From NCBI GenBank assembly GCA_029243595.1, contig JAQWRQ010000028.1, positions 1 to 40,320 on the forward strand: DNA of 40,320 nucleotides, in the 5' to 3' direction. The notes beneath the pieces were generated by a model, which saw nothing but the letters and a program-made list of their open reading frames with translations, made no database searches and had not been told where the DNA came from. This document shows, in pieces, positions 16,557 through 25,682 of this stretch; position 1 is the first letter of the stretch, and every line of letters starts with the position of its first letter. Source of the stretch: Gammaproteobacteria bacterium (GTDB lineage Bacteria > Pseudomonadota > Gammaproteobacteria > PS1 > Pseudothioglobaceae). A program made the position numbers and the translations under genes.

Positions 16557-18518
16557 ATGGCGATCGTTGAAGTTGCAATACCTGTACCGTTAAACAAAAC
16601 ATTTGACTATCTGTGTGATGTTGAAGTGGCTGTTGGTACGCGTGTGAGGGTACCTTTTATTCGCAAAAAAGTAATCGGTATCGTGTTGGGCAATAAAGAC
16701 AAGAGCGAGGTTGACAATCTGAAATCAGTCGAAGAAGTGTTAGATGACGTACCGATACTGGATAAGCCAATTCTCGATTTTTTGTTTTGGTCAGCTAAAT
16801 ATTACCATCATCCTATTGGCGAGGTAATCTCGGCAGCACTACCAAAAAATCTACGTCTTGGGAAAGAAGCAAAAATTAAAAAAGTCACTGGGTTATCCAT
16901 CGATACTGAAAAACCAGATTACAAAATTACGGATGAACAGTCACATGCGATTGATGAGATTCTTAAAGCTCAAAATAGCTATCATGGATTCTTACTACAT
17001 GGTGTTACAGGCAGTGGCAAGACCGAGGTTTATCTTAATATTACTCAAACCATATTAGACCAAGGCAAACAAGTATTAGTACTGGTACCTGAGATTGGAC
17101 TTACACCACAAATGATCACACGTTTCGAGTCGCGTTTAGAAACTCGGGTGGTGGCCATTCACTCTCAACTGAATGAAACACAAAAACTCGATGCCTATCT
17201 AATGGCAAAAAATGGTGAAGCGGGTGTGGTACTCGGTACCCGAAGTGCGATTTTTGCACCAATACCTAATTTGGGTTTGATTATTATCGATGAAGAGCAT
17301 GACGGCTCTTTCAAACAACAATCTAGCTTTCGTTATTCAGCCAGAGATTTATGCTTTATTCGCGCTAAGCAAGCCAACATTCCATTGGTGTTGGGCACAG
17401 CAACGCCTTCACTAGAAATGCTAAAAAATGTGCTGGATAAAAAAATCACACGCCTTATACTCGCTAAGCGCGCTGGTGGTGCAATAATGCCAAAAGTCAG
17501 TTTGATTGACATGAGGCAACATTTCGATGGATTGTTATCTACCTTGTTAATCGAAAAAATGAAACAATATTTATCCAAAGGCAAGCAGGTAATGTTGTTT
17601 ATTAATCGCCGTGGTTATGCGCCGGTTTATTACTGCAAAGAGTGCGGCTGGAAGGCCGAGTGCGGGCGTTGCGATTCAGGCATGATTTACCATCGCCATA
17701 TCAACCGGCTTAAATGCCACCACTGTGGTGACGAAAAAATGCCTGAGCACACTTGCCCTGAATGCAAACAACCCAGTCTCGAGGTGTTGGGTTACGGTAC
17801 CGAGCGACTGGAAGAAACCTTATCCTCACATTTTTCTGATACGCCTATTATTCGTATTGATAGAGACACCACTCGTCGAAAAAAAGCCTTTGGTGAGCAT
17901 TTAAAACAAATCAACTCTGGCGAGCCCTGCATTATTGTTGGTACACAAATGCTAGCCAAAGGACATGATTTTTCTAATCTGGCAATGGTGGGAATCTTAG
18001 ATACTGATGCTGGTTTACTCTCGCTTGATTTTCGTGCGACTGAACATTTGGCACAATTATTAATCCAAGTTTCGGGTCGTGCTGGCAGAAACAAAGAACA
18101 GGGTGAAGTGGTGATTCAAACGCGTTACCCCGACCACCCTATCTTTAACTACGTACTCTCATCACGTTACACACAATTCGCAAGCCAATTACTCAAGCAA
18201 CGCAGTAGCGCCCTATTGCCGCCTTTCTCACACCAAGCTTTATTATGTGCCAACGCTAAAAACAAACAAATGGCTGAGGATTTTTTGCGTGAAGCAGCTG
18301 GCTTACTAAAAAGCATTCAAATAGATGTTGTAGAAATTTGGGGGCCGGTGGCTAATATTATCGAGAAAAAATCGGACTATTATTACTTCAACCTCTACTT
18401 ACAGTCGAATGACAGAAAAGCGCTGCATCAAATGCTTTCTACCTTTAACGAGCACATCGACACTTTAAAACTAAAAAACAAAGTGCGTTGGTATTTGGAT
18501 ATTGACCCGATTGAGTAA
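16557..18518 (+). CDS. priA: Primosomal protein N' (replication restart helicase PriA)
   Basis: Superfamily 2 helicase that reloads the replisome at collapsed forks. It starts with the typical 3' DNA-binding domain (VEVAIPVPLNKTFDYL). Walker A GVTGSGKT is at 149-156, DEEH at 245-248, and eight zinc cysteines at 360, 363, 369, 372, 387, 390, 400 and 403. SGRAGR closes the helicase core. At 653 aa it is shorter than E. coli PriA (about 730); the difference lies in the region between the DNA-binding and helicase domains. All motifs are intact. It abuts the convergent MBL gene with no gap. Confidence 0.96.
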   Translation: MAIVEVAIPVPLNKTFDYLCDVEVAVGTRVRVPFIRKKVIGIVLGNKDKSEVDNLKSVEEVLDDVPILDKPILDFLFWSAKYYHHPIGEVISAALPKNLRLGKEAKIKKVTGLSIDTEKPDYKITDEQSHAIDEILKAQNSYHGFLLHGVTGSGKTEVYLNITQTILDQGKQVLVLVPEIGLTPQMITRFESRLETRVVAIHSQLNETQKLDAYLMAKNGEAGVVLGTRSAIFAPIPNLGLIIIDEEHDGSFKQQSSFRYSARDLCFIRAKQANIPLVLGTATPSLEMLKNVLDKKITRLILAKRAGGAIMPKVSLIDMRQHFDGLLSTLLIEKMKQYLSKGKQVMLFINRRGYAPVYYCKECGWKAECGRCDSGMIYHRHINRLKCHHCGDEKMPEHTCPECKQPSLEVLGYGTERLEETLSSHFSDTPIIRIDRDTTRRKKAFGEHLKQINSGEPCIIVGTQMLAKGHDFSNLAMVGILDTDAGLLSLDFRATEHLAQLLIQVSGRAGRNKEQGEVVIQTRYPDHPIFNYVLSSRYTQFASQLLKQRSSALLPPFSHQALLCANAKNKQMAEDFLREAAGLLKSIQIDVVEIWGPVANIIEKKSDYYYFNLYLQSNDRKALHQMLSTFNEHIDTLKLKNKVRWYLDIDPIE

Positions 18519-19457
18519 CTAATCCAAAGTCTTTTCTAAAAATAAATATACCGCGTAAGCATTCTTTCGATTGGCAATATCAAACGCCGTTTCATCTTCA
18601 AATTCTGACCAGTCAATAGCCTCATAAGTTTCTTCAAACTGTTCCATATCTTCAACGGCTTTGCTGAGTTTTTCTAGTAGGAATTTCAGGTAACGATAAG
18701 TTAGATCCATGGTTTGCTGCGGTTGATTAGAAGCGCTACCATGGCCTGGCACAAAATAATCTACTTGTGTGTGCTGCATACGCTCTAGGGTTTTAACCCA
18801 ATCAATAATATTGGCATCGCCCACAAATGGTAGGCGACCTTCAAAAATAATATCGCCACTATAAAGGGTTTGATCCTTCACGCTGAGTAATGACATATCG
18901 CCATCAGAATGCACCTTGCCAAAGTAGTTAATCATAAACTCATGACCGCCCAAACTAAACTTAATGTCTTGGTCGATAATACGGTCTGGTTTGACTAAAT
19001 AAGTATCGTCCGTTACCCAAGGGAACAAGGCTGTGCGTCTTGATTCTAGTAAATTTTCAGCGGTTTCTGAATCTAGGTAATCCCAAGTGCCTTTAGGTGC
19101 CAAAACTTGTGCACCTTCATCTTTAAAAACTTGCAATCCATACAAATGATCGGCATGGTAATGACTCATTACTACAATCTTGATGGGTTGATCGGTAATC
19201 TTACGAATCTCACCCAACATCGCATGTGCAAGCGATGGTGTACCGAGTGCATCAAATACTACCACGCCCTCATTAGTTACTACAAAACCCGCATTAGAAA
19301 TAAAGCCCTCATATTCAGTGGCCGCGCCCGACATGCCAGGCACATAATAAGCATCGCCAGTTAATTTTTGCGCCTTGACTTCAACACCGACAGCTTCATA
19401 TTCTTCGGCCTGGACCGAGAAAGTCAATAGCGTTAGTAATAAAGTTAATATTTTCAT
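18519..19457 (-). CDS. Secreted metallo-beta-lactamase-fold hydrolase, SoxH-like
   Basis: A 312 aa protein with a Sec signal peptide (MKILTLLLTLLTFSVQA, cleavage before EEYEAV). It has a full binuclear metal site: H99-x-H101-x-D103-H104, H183, D202 and H239. The C-terminal ~65 residues are helical and acidic. It resembles the SoxH/quinoprotein-relay type MBL proteins found in sulfur oxidizers; substrate unknown, so SoxH-like is only a resemblance. The start ATG overlaps the bioA stop by 4 bp (ATGA), so it is translationally coupled to a biotin gene. A second secreted MBL protein is at 37252. Confidence 0.8.
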   Translation of the reverse strand: MKILTLLLTLLTFSVQAEEYEAVGVEVKAQKLTGDAYYVPGMSGAATEYEGFISNAGFVVTNEGVVVFDALGTPSLAHAMLGEIRKITDQPIKIVVMSHYHADHLYGLQVFKDEGAQVLAPKGTWDYLDSETAENLLESRRTALFPWVTDDTYLVKPDRIIDQDIKFSLGGHEFMINYFGKVHSDGDMSLLSVKDQTLYSGDIIFEGRLPFVGDANIIDWVKTLERMQHTQVDYFVPGHGSASNQPQQTMDLTYRYLKFLLEKLSKAVEDMEQFEETYEAIDWSEFEDETAFDIANRKNAYAVYLFLEKTLD

Positions 19458-20701
19458 GATGCCTCCACAACGGTTTTAATTGCTTTGGTGATGGTTATTA
19501 ACTCATCATCAGTAATAACAAAGGGTGGCATGGTGTAAAGTAATTTTCCATACGGTCTTAACCAAACCCCGAGCTCAATCAGTTGCTTTTGCATCCATTC
19601 TACTCTAATTTCTTCTTTCATTTCAATCACTGCAATGGCACCTAAGATGCGTACATCAGCTACTTTATCCTGCTGTCTAAGACCAGAGAGCTCAGCATGA
19701 AATATTTTTTCTATACGGGCAATATCATCTTGCCATGGCGAATTAAGTAATAATTCGATACTGGCATTCGCCACTGCACAAGCCAAAGGATTGGCCATAA
19801 AGGTTGGGCCATGCATGAGTGTGCCGACAGTGGTGGTAATTTCATCTGTGGTGAGTGTGGCAGCGAGTGTCATATAGCCACCCGTCAGCGCCTTACCCAG
19901 ACACAAAATATCTGGTGTAACATCTACATACTCTAGCGCAAAGAGCTCACCCGTTCTGCCAAAACCAGTGGCAATTTCATCCAAAATAAACAACACATCA
20001 AACTGCTCACACAGTGCTTTTGCCTGAGTTAAATACTGCGGGTTATAAATGCGCATACCACCTGCACCTTGCACCACAGGCTCTAAAATCATTGCAGCAA
20101 TTGAATTGGAATTTTTCTTGAGGGTTGATTTTAAATCTTGCAGAGCCTCATCCATACTCACCATCGATGGGCTTTTAACAAAAAAGTGTTTTGGTAATAC
20201 ACCTGAGAATAAATGATGCATGCCGTTATCAGGGTCACACACACTCATAGCACCAAAAGTATCGCCATGATAACCACCACGAATGGTGACAAATTTATGC
20301 TTTTCGACTTGACCTTTGTTTTGCCAATATTGCAATGCCATTTTTAAAGCCACTTCAACTGATACTGAGCCTGAGTCGGTAAAAAAGACCTTGGTTAAAT
20401 TCTCTGGTGTAATTTCAACTAAGGTTTTTGCTAGCGTAATAGCAGGCTCGTGGGTGAGTCCACCAAACATTACGTGTGAAATTTTTCCTAATTGATCTTG
20501 GATGGCTTTATTGAGTACTGAATGGTTGTAACCATGAATCGCACTCCACCATGAGCTCATGCCATCAACCACTTTGATATCACCTTCTAAATTAAGGTAG
20601 ACACCGTCGGCTGACTCAACTAGAAAAGTCGAAATTTCATTGGGAACTTTGGCATAAGGATGCCAAATATGTTGCTGGTCAAATGTATCCATTGGATACA
20701 T
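19454..20701 (-). CDS. bioA: Adenosylmethionine-8-amino-7-oxononanoate aminotransferase
   Basis: PLP enzyme that makes 7,8-diaminopelargonic acid in biotin synthesis. The N-terminus has HIWHPYAKVP and DGMSSWWSAIHGYNH, typical of BioA. FFTDSGSVSVEVALKMALQYW, ILDEIATGFGRTGELFALEY, and LCLGKALTGGYMTLAATLTT (catalytic Lys) follow. The 415 aa length is usual. Other bio genes are not in the window. Biotin serves acetyl-CoA carboxylase, whose accA is nearby. An ATGA overlap links it to the MBL gene, and gph lies 17 bp upstream. Confidence 0.95.
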   Translation of the reverse strand: MYPMDTFDQQHIWHPYAKVPNEISTFLVESADGVYLNLEGDIKVVDGMSSWWSAIHGYNHSVLNKAIQDQLGKISHVMFGGLTHEPAITLAKTLVEITPENLTKVFFTDSGSVSVEVALKMALQYWQNKGQVEKHKFVTIRGGYHGDTFGAMSVCDPDNGMHHLFSGVLPKHFFVKSPSMVSMDEALQDLKSTLKKNSNSIAAMILEPVVQGAGGMRIYNPQYLTQAKALCEQFDVLFILDEIATGFGRTGELFALEYVDVTPDILCLGKALTGGYMTLAATLTTDEITTTVGTLMHGPTFMANPLACAVANASIELLLNSPWQDDIARIEKIFHAELSGLRQQDKVADVRILGAIAVIEMKEEIRVEWMQKQLIELGVWLRPYGKLLYTMPPFVITDDELITITKAIKTVVEAS

Positions 20702-20718
20702 TTTACTGATACTACTTG

Positions 20719-21387
20719 TTATAGGTAGTCTTTCAACTCTGCCATTGAATCAATGACTAAATCAGGATTAGTGTCACGAATATCATCACCATGATTGTAA
20801 CCATATGACATGCAAATAATCTCAAACCCAGCCGCACGAGAAGCCTTGACATCACTCACCGAATCACCTAGCATCATTGAATCTTTTGGATCGATGCCAA
20901 AAAATTCAGCACTGTGCAACAATGGCAATGGGTCTGGCTTTTTCTTTGCTAACGTATCGCCAGATACCACGATGCCAAAATAATCAAAAATACCTAAATC
21001 TTTTAACAAAGGATGTGTGAATTGCTCGGCTTTATTGGTCACACAACCCAAGGTGTAGCCTTGTGCCTTCATATAATCTAAGCCTTCTTTAACACCGTCG
21101 TACAATGACGAACGACCTGATGTATTGACGGCATACAACTCTAAGAATATTGGATAAGCTTTATCAAAATCAGCTTTATCGACTGTACCTTCAAGCTCAC
21201 CCGTGAGTGAGCGCTCTACCAATTTAGGCACGCCATTACCTACCCAATGCCGCACCTTAGCTTCGCCCCATTTGTCTCTACCCATGGCGACCATTAGCTC
21301 ATCAACACAATAAGCCAAATCTGGCACGCTGTCGACCAATGTGCCGTCCACATCGATCATAATTAACTTGGGGTTGAATTTTTTCAT
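20719..21387 (-). CDS. gph: Phosphoglycolate phosphatase
   Basis: HAD-superfamily phosphatase that removes 2-phosphoglycolate, important in autotrophs with Rubisco and in DNA repair. HAD motif I is DVDGTLVDS at residues 12-20, motif II VTNKAEQFTHPLL, motif III KKKPDPLPLL and motif IV MMLGDSVSDVKASRAAGF. The 222 aa length fits Gph. It diverges from proC across a 70 bp gap. HAD enzymes are broad; Gph is the best fit but substrate is inferred. Confidence 0.88.
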   Translation of the reverse strand: MKKFNPKLIMIDVDGTLVDSVPDLAYCVDELMVAMGRDKWGEAKVRHWVGNGVPKLVERSLTGELEGTVDKADFDKAYPIFLELYAVNTSGRSSLYDGVKEGLDYMKAQGYTLGCVTNKAEQFTHPLLKDLGIFDYFGIVVSGDTLAKKKPDPLPLLHSAEFFGIDPKDSMMLGDSVSDVKASRAAGFEIICMSYGYNHGDDIRDTNPDLVIDSMAELKDYL

Positions 21388-21457
21388 TGTTATCCTTGTA
21401 TTATTAACAGGTAGTATTTAGGTAGAATATGCAATCTAATATGTTTGAGATATTTTA

Positions 21458-22288
21458 ATGCAAAACTCTACTACAATCGGTTTTATTGGTGCGGGCAACA
21501 TGGCTTACGCATTAATTTCTGGCCTTATTAATAATGGCTTTAATGCGCAAAACATTAAGCTAAGCGATACCGATGCCGCGTTATTATCCTCACGTGCCGA
21601 TGAATTTAACCTTGAAGTTTTTACGGATAATACCGAACTGACCACTCAATGCGATGTTGTTGTCTTTGCCGTTAAGCCGCAAATATTGTCTGTCGTTTGC
21701 AAAGAGCTGCAAGCGCATATCGACCACAAACCTTTAATGATTTCAATTGCAGCAGGTGTACGAGCCACAGATATTAATCGCTGGCTAGGTGGTGATGTGG
21801 CTATTGTTCGCAGTATGCCAAATACACCAGCTTTGTTGGGCAAAGGCGCAACTGGGATGATGGCCAATGATGCCGTGAGTGATGAACAAAAATCTTTAGC
21901 CGAGCAAATACTCGGCGCGGTAAGTCAATGCTTATGGGTGGAAGACGAAAAAATGATAGATGCGGTCACAGCACTATCAGGCAGTGGCCCGGCTTATTTC
22001 TTTTTAATGATTGAATCAATGGCCAAAGCAGGTGCTGCACTAGGGTTGGACGAAAAAACCGCCGAACAACTCAGTATTCAAACAGCACTTGGCGCCAGTA
22101 TGATGGCCAATAATAGCAAAGATTCTGCACATGAATTACGCGCTAAAGTCACCTCGCCAAATGGCACAACACAAGCAGCCATTGAAAGTTTTCAAGATCA
22201 AAATTTTGAAATGATTGTCTCACACGCAATGCGCGCAGCCTTTGATCGCGCTAGGGAAATGGGTGCTGAATTAGGCGATGATGACTAA
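21458..22288 (+). CDS. proC: Pyrroline-5-carboxylate reductase
   Basis: Reduces pyrroline-5-carboxylate to proline in the last step of the pathway begun by proA at the left edge. The NAD(P) motif GFIGAGNMAYALI is at the N-terminus, and the C-terminal signature is LRAKVTSPNGTTQAAIESF. The 276 aa length is usual. Its last 11 bases overlap the next gene (YgfX-like), so they share a transcript. Confidence 0.96.
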   Translation: MQNSTTIGFIGAGNMAYALISGLINNGFNAQNIKLSDTDAALLSSRADEFNLEVFTDNTELTTQCDVVVFAVKPQILSVVCKELQAHIDHKPLMISIAAGVRATDINRWLGGDVAIVRSMPNTPALLGKGATGMMANDAVSDEQKSLAEQILGAVSQCLWVEDEKMIDAVTALSGSGPAYFFLMIESMAKAGAALGLDEKTAEQLSIQTALGASMMANNSKDSAHELRAKVTSPNGTTQAAIESFQDQNFEMIVSHAMRAAFDRAREMGAELGDDD

Positions 22289-22694
22289 TGAGTTTGATGG
22301 ATTGGTTGTCCATATAAAAACATCAAAAATTTATTTAACCCTTAGTATTGGTGCTTATCTATTAACCCTATTTAGTGCTTGGCATTACTTTTATAACATT
22401 TGGCTAAGTCTTGGTATTAGTCTGTTTTTATCACTTTGGTTGACTAGTTTTCTACCTAAAAATGTACTACTCACACAGCCTAATTCAATTACCAAAATTG
22501 CACTGAATAAAAAACAGGTTGTTATAGAAAAAAACAACCAATCTGCTAAGCAATACCCTGGATTTTATCCAACCTATCAATCTCGATTTTTGGTGATAAT
22601 TGAGGCCGGAAAAGAATCAGTTGTGATCTTTAAAGACGCCATAGATTCTCAGTCGCTCTCACAACTTAACCGATACTTGAATGCTAACACCTGA
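22278..22694 (+). CDS. Small inner-membrane protein, possibly YgfX/CptA-like
   Basis: A 138 aa protein (137 if the second ATG at 22281 is used) with two adjacent hydrophobic segments near residues 19-58 separated by a short turn, then a soluble tail rich in beta-type sequence. The end FKDAIDSQSLSQLNRYLN resembles the C-terminal motif of YgfX/CptA-type proteins (a Ds-x-fRxLr pattern). The resemblance is weak and no sdhE partner is adjacent, so the name is tentative. It overlaps proC by 11 bp and the DsrS-like gene by 14 bp, so all three are one operon. Confidence 0.55.
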   Translation: MMTNEFDGLVVHIKTSKIYLTLSIGAYLLTLFSAWHYFYNIWLSLGISLFLSLWLTSFLPKNVLLTQPNSITKIALNKKQVVIEKNNQSAKQYPGFYPTYQSRFLVIIEAGKESVVIFKDAIDSQSLSQLNRYLNANT

Positions 22695-23724
22695 AGACAC
22701 ACTTAGACTCAATGTTCTAATTTCAACTTGTGTGGCGATTCGAGTTGATGTTTATAAATTGGTCGTTGTCGGCCTCACGGCAGACAAAAAAGAGCAAACC
22801 ATTACGCTTAATCCAGATATCGATAGTGGTAAATACATCCAAGCAGTACAAAAATTATTGGTCTCTCAAGTGCTTGGCAGTATGGGTGGCTACCCATCGT
22901 ACCTAAAACGCTGGTCACGAATGGGGCAGGTCAGCTCAAATAATTTAGGATCACTGCTAAAAATTGGCAACATTGAAGCGGTAGTAGCCGTTGCTAACTC
23001 TAAAAATTTAAACGAAGAGGTGCTAGATTTAGTTTGGTGGTGCGCTACCAATACCGATCAGCAAGCAGAAATTGGGCGATTTTTACTGACACGAGATTTT
23101 GTAGTGAAACACGCTGTTGGCAAACAAATTGCTGATTATTTGTTAGAATTTTTACCTTTTACCGATGACACAACACAGCTGATTGACACCACTAATTTGC
23201 TATTACAAGATGGCCTAATCTCTGAAGAATCTAAAGATAGATTGTGGAAACAAGGACAGAGAAAAACAGCATTCTTAGTAGGTTTCATTGAACGAATGAA
23301 AGACAACTTGCCGAATAATGACGGCACGATAGCGTTAGATAAAGACATTAAAGAGCTAGAATGTGTCAGCACTGAGCAAGGGCAAATCATGCTTAAGACC
23401 ATTGCACACATCTTGAAAAAGATTAACCAAGAGCATGTTTTGTATCGCACATTAGAGGTGTTAGGTGCTTGTTTATCACACCCAATGATTCAACCTCTGG
23501 ATCAAATTGAAGATTTACAAAATCAAGCACAATCAGTGCTAGAAAAATTGGGTTTAGATGATGACAAAATTAAAGCGCGGTTATTGCTTGCAGGGGTTAA
23601 TGAGAGATTAGCCGTGAGTACAATCTCTGCTCATAGTTTGGCCGGCTCAGCCATTCGTAAAAAACTAGCTAGTGTGCTTAACCCAATTCAAGACGCTTTA
23701 AAGGTCCTAACTACCCCACAATAA
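22681..23724 (+). CDS. dsrS: DsrS-like protein (sulfur oxidation associated)
   Basis: A 347 aa soluble protein without signal peptide or membrane segment. From memory of the family, its layout fits DsrS of the reverse dissimilatory sulfite reductase gene set in purple and other sulfur bacteria: N-terminal LTPEDTLRLNVLIS, GGYPSYLKRWSRMGQ, EAVVAVANSKNLNEEVLDLVWW and EFLPF then LLLQDGLISEESKDRLW. DsrS is cytoplasmic and its biochemical role is not defined. Other dsr genes are not present here. The start ATG lies 14 bp inside the preceding membrane-protein gene. The name comes from recalled similarity, not a search. Confidence 0.6.
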   Translation: MLTPEDTLRLNVLISTCVAIRVDVYKLVVVGLTADKKEQTITLNPDIDSGKYIQAVQKLLVSQVLGSMGGYPSYLKRWSRMGQVSSNNLGSLLKIGNIEAVVAVANSKNLNEEVLDLVWWCATNTDQQAEIGRFLLTRDFVVKHAVGKQIADYLLEFLPFTDDTTQLIDTTNLLLQDGLISEESKDRLWKQGQRKTAFLVGFIERMKDNLPNNDGTIALDKDIKELECVSTEQGQIMLKTIAHILKKINQEHVLYRTLEVLGACLSHPMIQPLDQIEDLQNQAQSVLEKLGLDDDKIKARLLLAGVNERLAVSTISAHSLAGSAIRKKLASVLNPIQDALKVLTTPQ

Positions 23725-24423
23725 CTGCATATTGGCTATCGCTGCTATCGATGCGGTTTCAGTTCTCAGTACACGTGAACCCAACAGCAATGATTGATAA
23801 CCTGCTTGAGTAGCTTGGCTGATTTCTACTCCACTCAGCCCACCTTCTGGGCCAATTAAAATCGTAGCTTCATTGGTTGTCGCCACATCAAGTAGTGTTT
23901 GCTCAGATCGGTGATGTAAAACAAAGCCATTGGAAATTGTCTGCTGTAAGAACTCGTCCAAACTTATCGGAATAGTGATCTCTGGAACAACTGACCGCCC
24001 TGATTGTTCACACGCACCAATAACAATTTTTTGCCAATGTGCTTGGCGCTTTTTGAGTTTGTCACCCTTGAGTTTGACCACACAACGTTCAGTCAAAATA
24101 GGGATAATTTTGCTCACACCCAATTCAATAGATTTTTGTATTAAAAAATCCATTTTCTCGCCTTTGGCAATACCTTGTGCCAAGGTAAGATTGAGTTTTG
24201 ATTCAGATGGATTATCAATTTTATCCAACAACTTGACCATGCAATCTTTCTTGGCATTAATCACTTCGGCGGTGTAATTAAACCCATCGCCATTAAACAA
24301 GGTAATGGTCTGCCCTTGAGGAAAACGCAACACCTTGACCAAATGATGGGAGGCGTAGGTATCTAGCGTTAGTTCATCGCCAATATTCAAAGGGGTATTT
24401 TGGTACAAACGAACGTGTTTCAT
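23707..24423 (-). CDS. rsmE: 16S rRNA (uridine-1498-N3)-methyltransferase
   Basis: SAM-dependent SPOUT methyltransferase acting on U1498 of 16S rRNA. It starts MKHVRLYQNTPLNIGDELTL, with HHLVKVLRF; the SPOUT knot includes LIGPEGGLSGVEI and LLLGSRVLRTETA. The frame is open 21 codons further to 24486, but the ATG at 24423 matches the usual family N-terminus and avoids overlap with divergent pepP. It converges with and overlaps the DsrS-like gene by 18 bp. Confidence 0.93.
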   Translation of the reverse strand: MKHVRLYQNTPLNIGDELTLDTYASHHLVKVLRFPQGQTITLFNGDGFNYTAEVINAKKDCMVKLLDKIDNPSESKLNLTLAQGIAKGEKMDFLIQKSIELGVSKIIPILTERCVVKLKGDKLKKRQAHWQKIVIGACEQSGRSVVPEITIPISLDEFLQQTISNGFVLHHRSEQTLLDVATTNEATILIGPEGGLSGVEISQATQAGYQSLLLGSRVLRTETASIAAIANMQLLWGS

Positions 24424-24458
24424 GGTATCTTGTTGAACTTTAAGAACTCTTCGCGCTA

Positions 24459-25682
24459 ATGATACATCAAAAACGCAGAACAGCACTACTTGAACAACTT
24501 GATGATGGTGCTGTTGTTATCGTTTCCACCAACCCAGAACAATTGCGTAATGGTGATGTGCATTACCCTTTTCGTCCGCATAGTGATTTTTGGTATTTAA
24601 CTGGCTTTACCGAGCCCCAAACAGTTGCAGTTTTTTCAAAAGACACTTACACCATCTTCTTAAGGGATAAAGATCCAGCGCGCGAGATTTGGGATGGAAA
24701 ACGCCTAGGTGTGTCAGATGCGCCACAAACATTAAAAGCTGATGAAGCCTATAATATTGACGATATAAAGCACAAATTACCACTGTTAATTGCCAATGCC
24801 ACTAGCTTGTATTACGACTTTAAGCCTTGTACTTTGGATGACGAAATTATTGAGATTTTGGCAAAAAACCACTACCAATCACTCGCTGAGCATGTGCACG
24901 AAATGCGCTTGACTAAGGGTGATGAAGAAATTAAGCTTATGCAAAAAGCAGCCGATATTTCTGTTGCTGCGCATCAATTAGCTATGCAAAAAACACAAGC
25001 TGATTTATTCGAATTTGAAGTGGCAAGTGTGTTTGATTCTGAATTTAGAAAAAACAATACAGAGCACGCTTACACGCCGATTGTCGCTGGTGGTGAAAAT
25101 GCCTGTGTGTTGCACTACATTGAAAACAACAAAGTTTTAAATGACGGTGATTTATTACTCATTGATGCCGGCTGTGAAGTAGAGGGTTACGCCTCAGATA
25201 TCACTCGTACTTTTCCAGTAAATGGCACCTTTAGCAAAGCACAACGACAAATTTACCAAATTGTGCTCGATGCGCAATTGGCCGCTATTGAAAGTATTAA
25301 GCCGGGCGTGATGGTAGTAAAGCCCCATCAAATTGCCACCCAAGTTATCCAACAAGGATTGATTGATTTGGGTATTTTACAAGCTGGTGGCGACTTATCG
25401 CAGTTCTACATGCACGGCACAGGACACTATCTTGGGCTCGATGTGCACGATGTAGGCGCTTATCAAAAGAACGATCAGCATCGCCAATATGAGGCAAGCA
25501 TGGTTACCACTGTCGAACCAGGCATTTACATTCGCAAGGATGATAAAATCAACCCAATTTATTGGGGCATTGGTATCAGAATTGAAGATGATGTTTTAAT
25601 TACCGATAATGGAAATAAAGTATTAACCGAAGCACTGGTTAAAGAAATTGACGACATAGAATCATTAATGAGAGAAAAATGA
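24459..25682 (+). CDS. pepP: Xaa-Pro aminopeptidase (aminopeptidase P)
   Basis: Dinuclear manganese peptidase that removes N-terminal residues ahead of proline. The N-terminal creatinase-like domain has PEQLRNGDVHYPFRPHSDFWYLTGF. The pita-bread domain has metal ligands in LLIDAGCEVEGYASDITRTF, HGTGHYLGLDVHD, TTVEPGIYI and IRIEDDVLI. The 407 aa length is slightly shorter than E. coli PepP (about 440). Its stop overlaps the trpD ATG by 4 bp (ATGA). Confidence 0.94.
   Translation: MIHQKRRTALLEQLDDGAVVIVSTNPEQLRNGDVHYPFRPHSDFWYLTGFTEPQTVAVFSKDTYTIFLRDKDPAREIWDGKRLGVSDAPQTLKADEAYNIDDIKHKLPLLIANATSLYYDFKPCTLDDEIIEILAKNHYQSLAEHVHEMRLTKGDEEIKLMQKAADISVAAHQLAMQKTQADLFEFEVASVFDSEFRKNNTEHAYTPIVAGGENACVLHYIENNKVLNDGDLLLIDAGCEVEGYASDITRTFPVNGTFSKAQRQIYQIVLDAQLAAIESIKPGVMVVKPHQIATQVIQQGLIDLGILQAGGDLSQFYMHGTGHYLGLDVHDVGAYQKNDQHRQYEASMVTTVEPGIYIRKDDKINPIYWGIGIRIEDDVLITDNGNKVLTEALVKEIDDIESLMREK

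Noticed and set aside
24424-24486. N-terminal extension of rsmE
   Set aside because: The extension would overlap divergent pepP; the ATG at 24423 gives the usual RsmE N-terminus.
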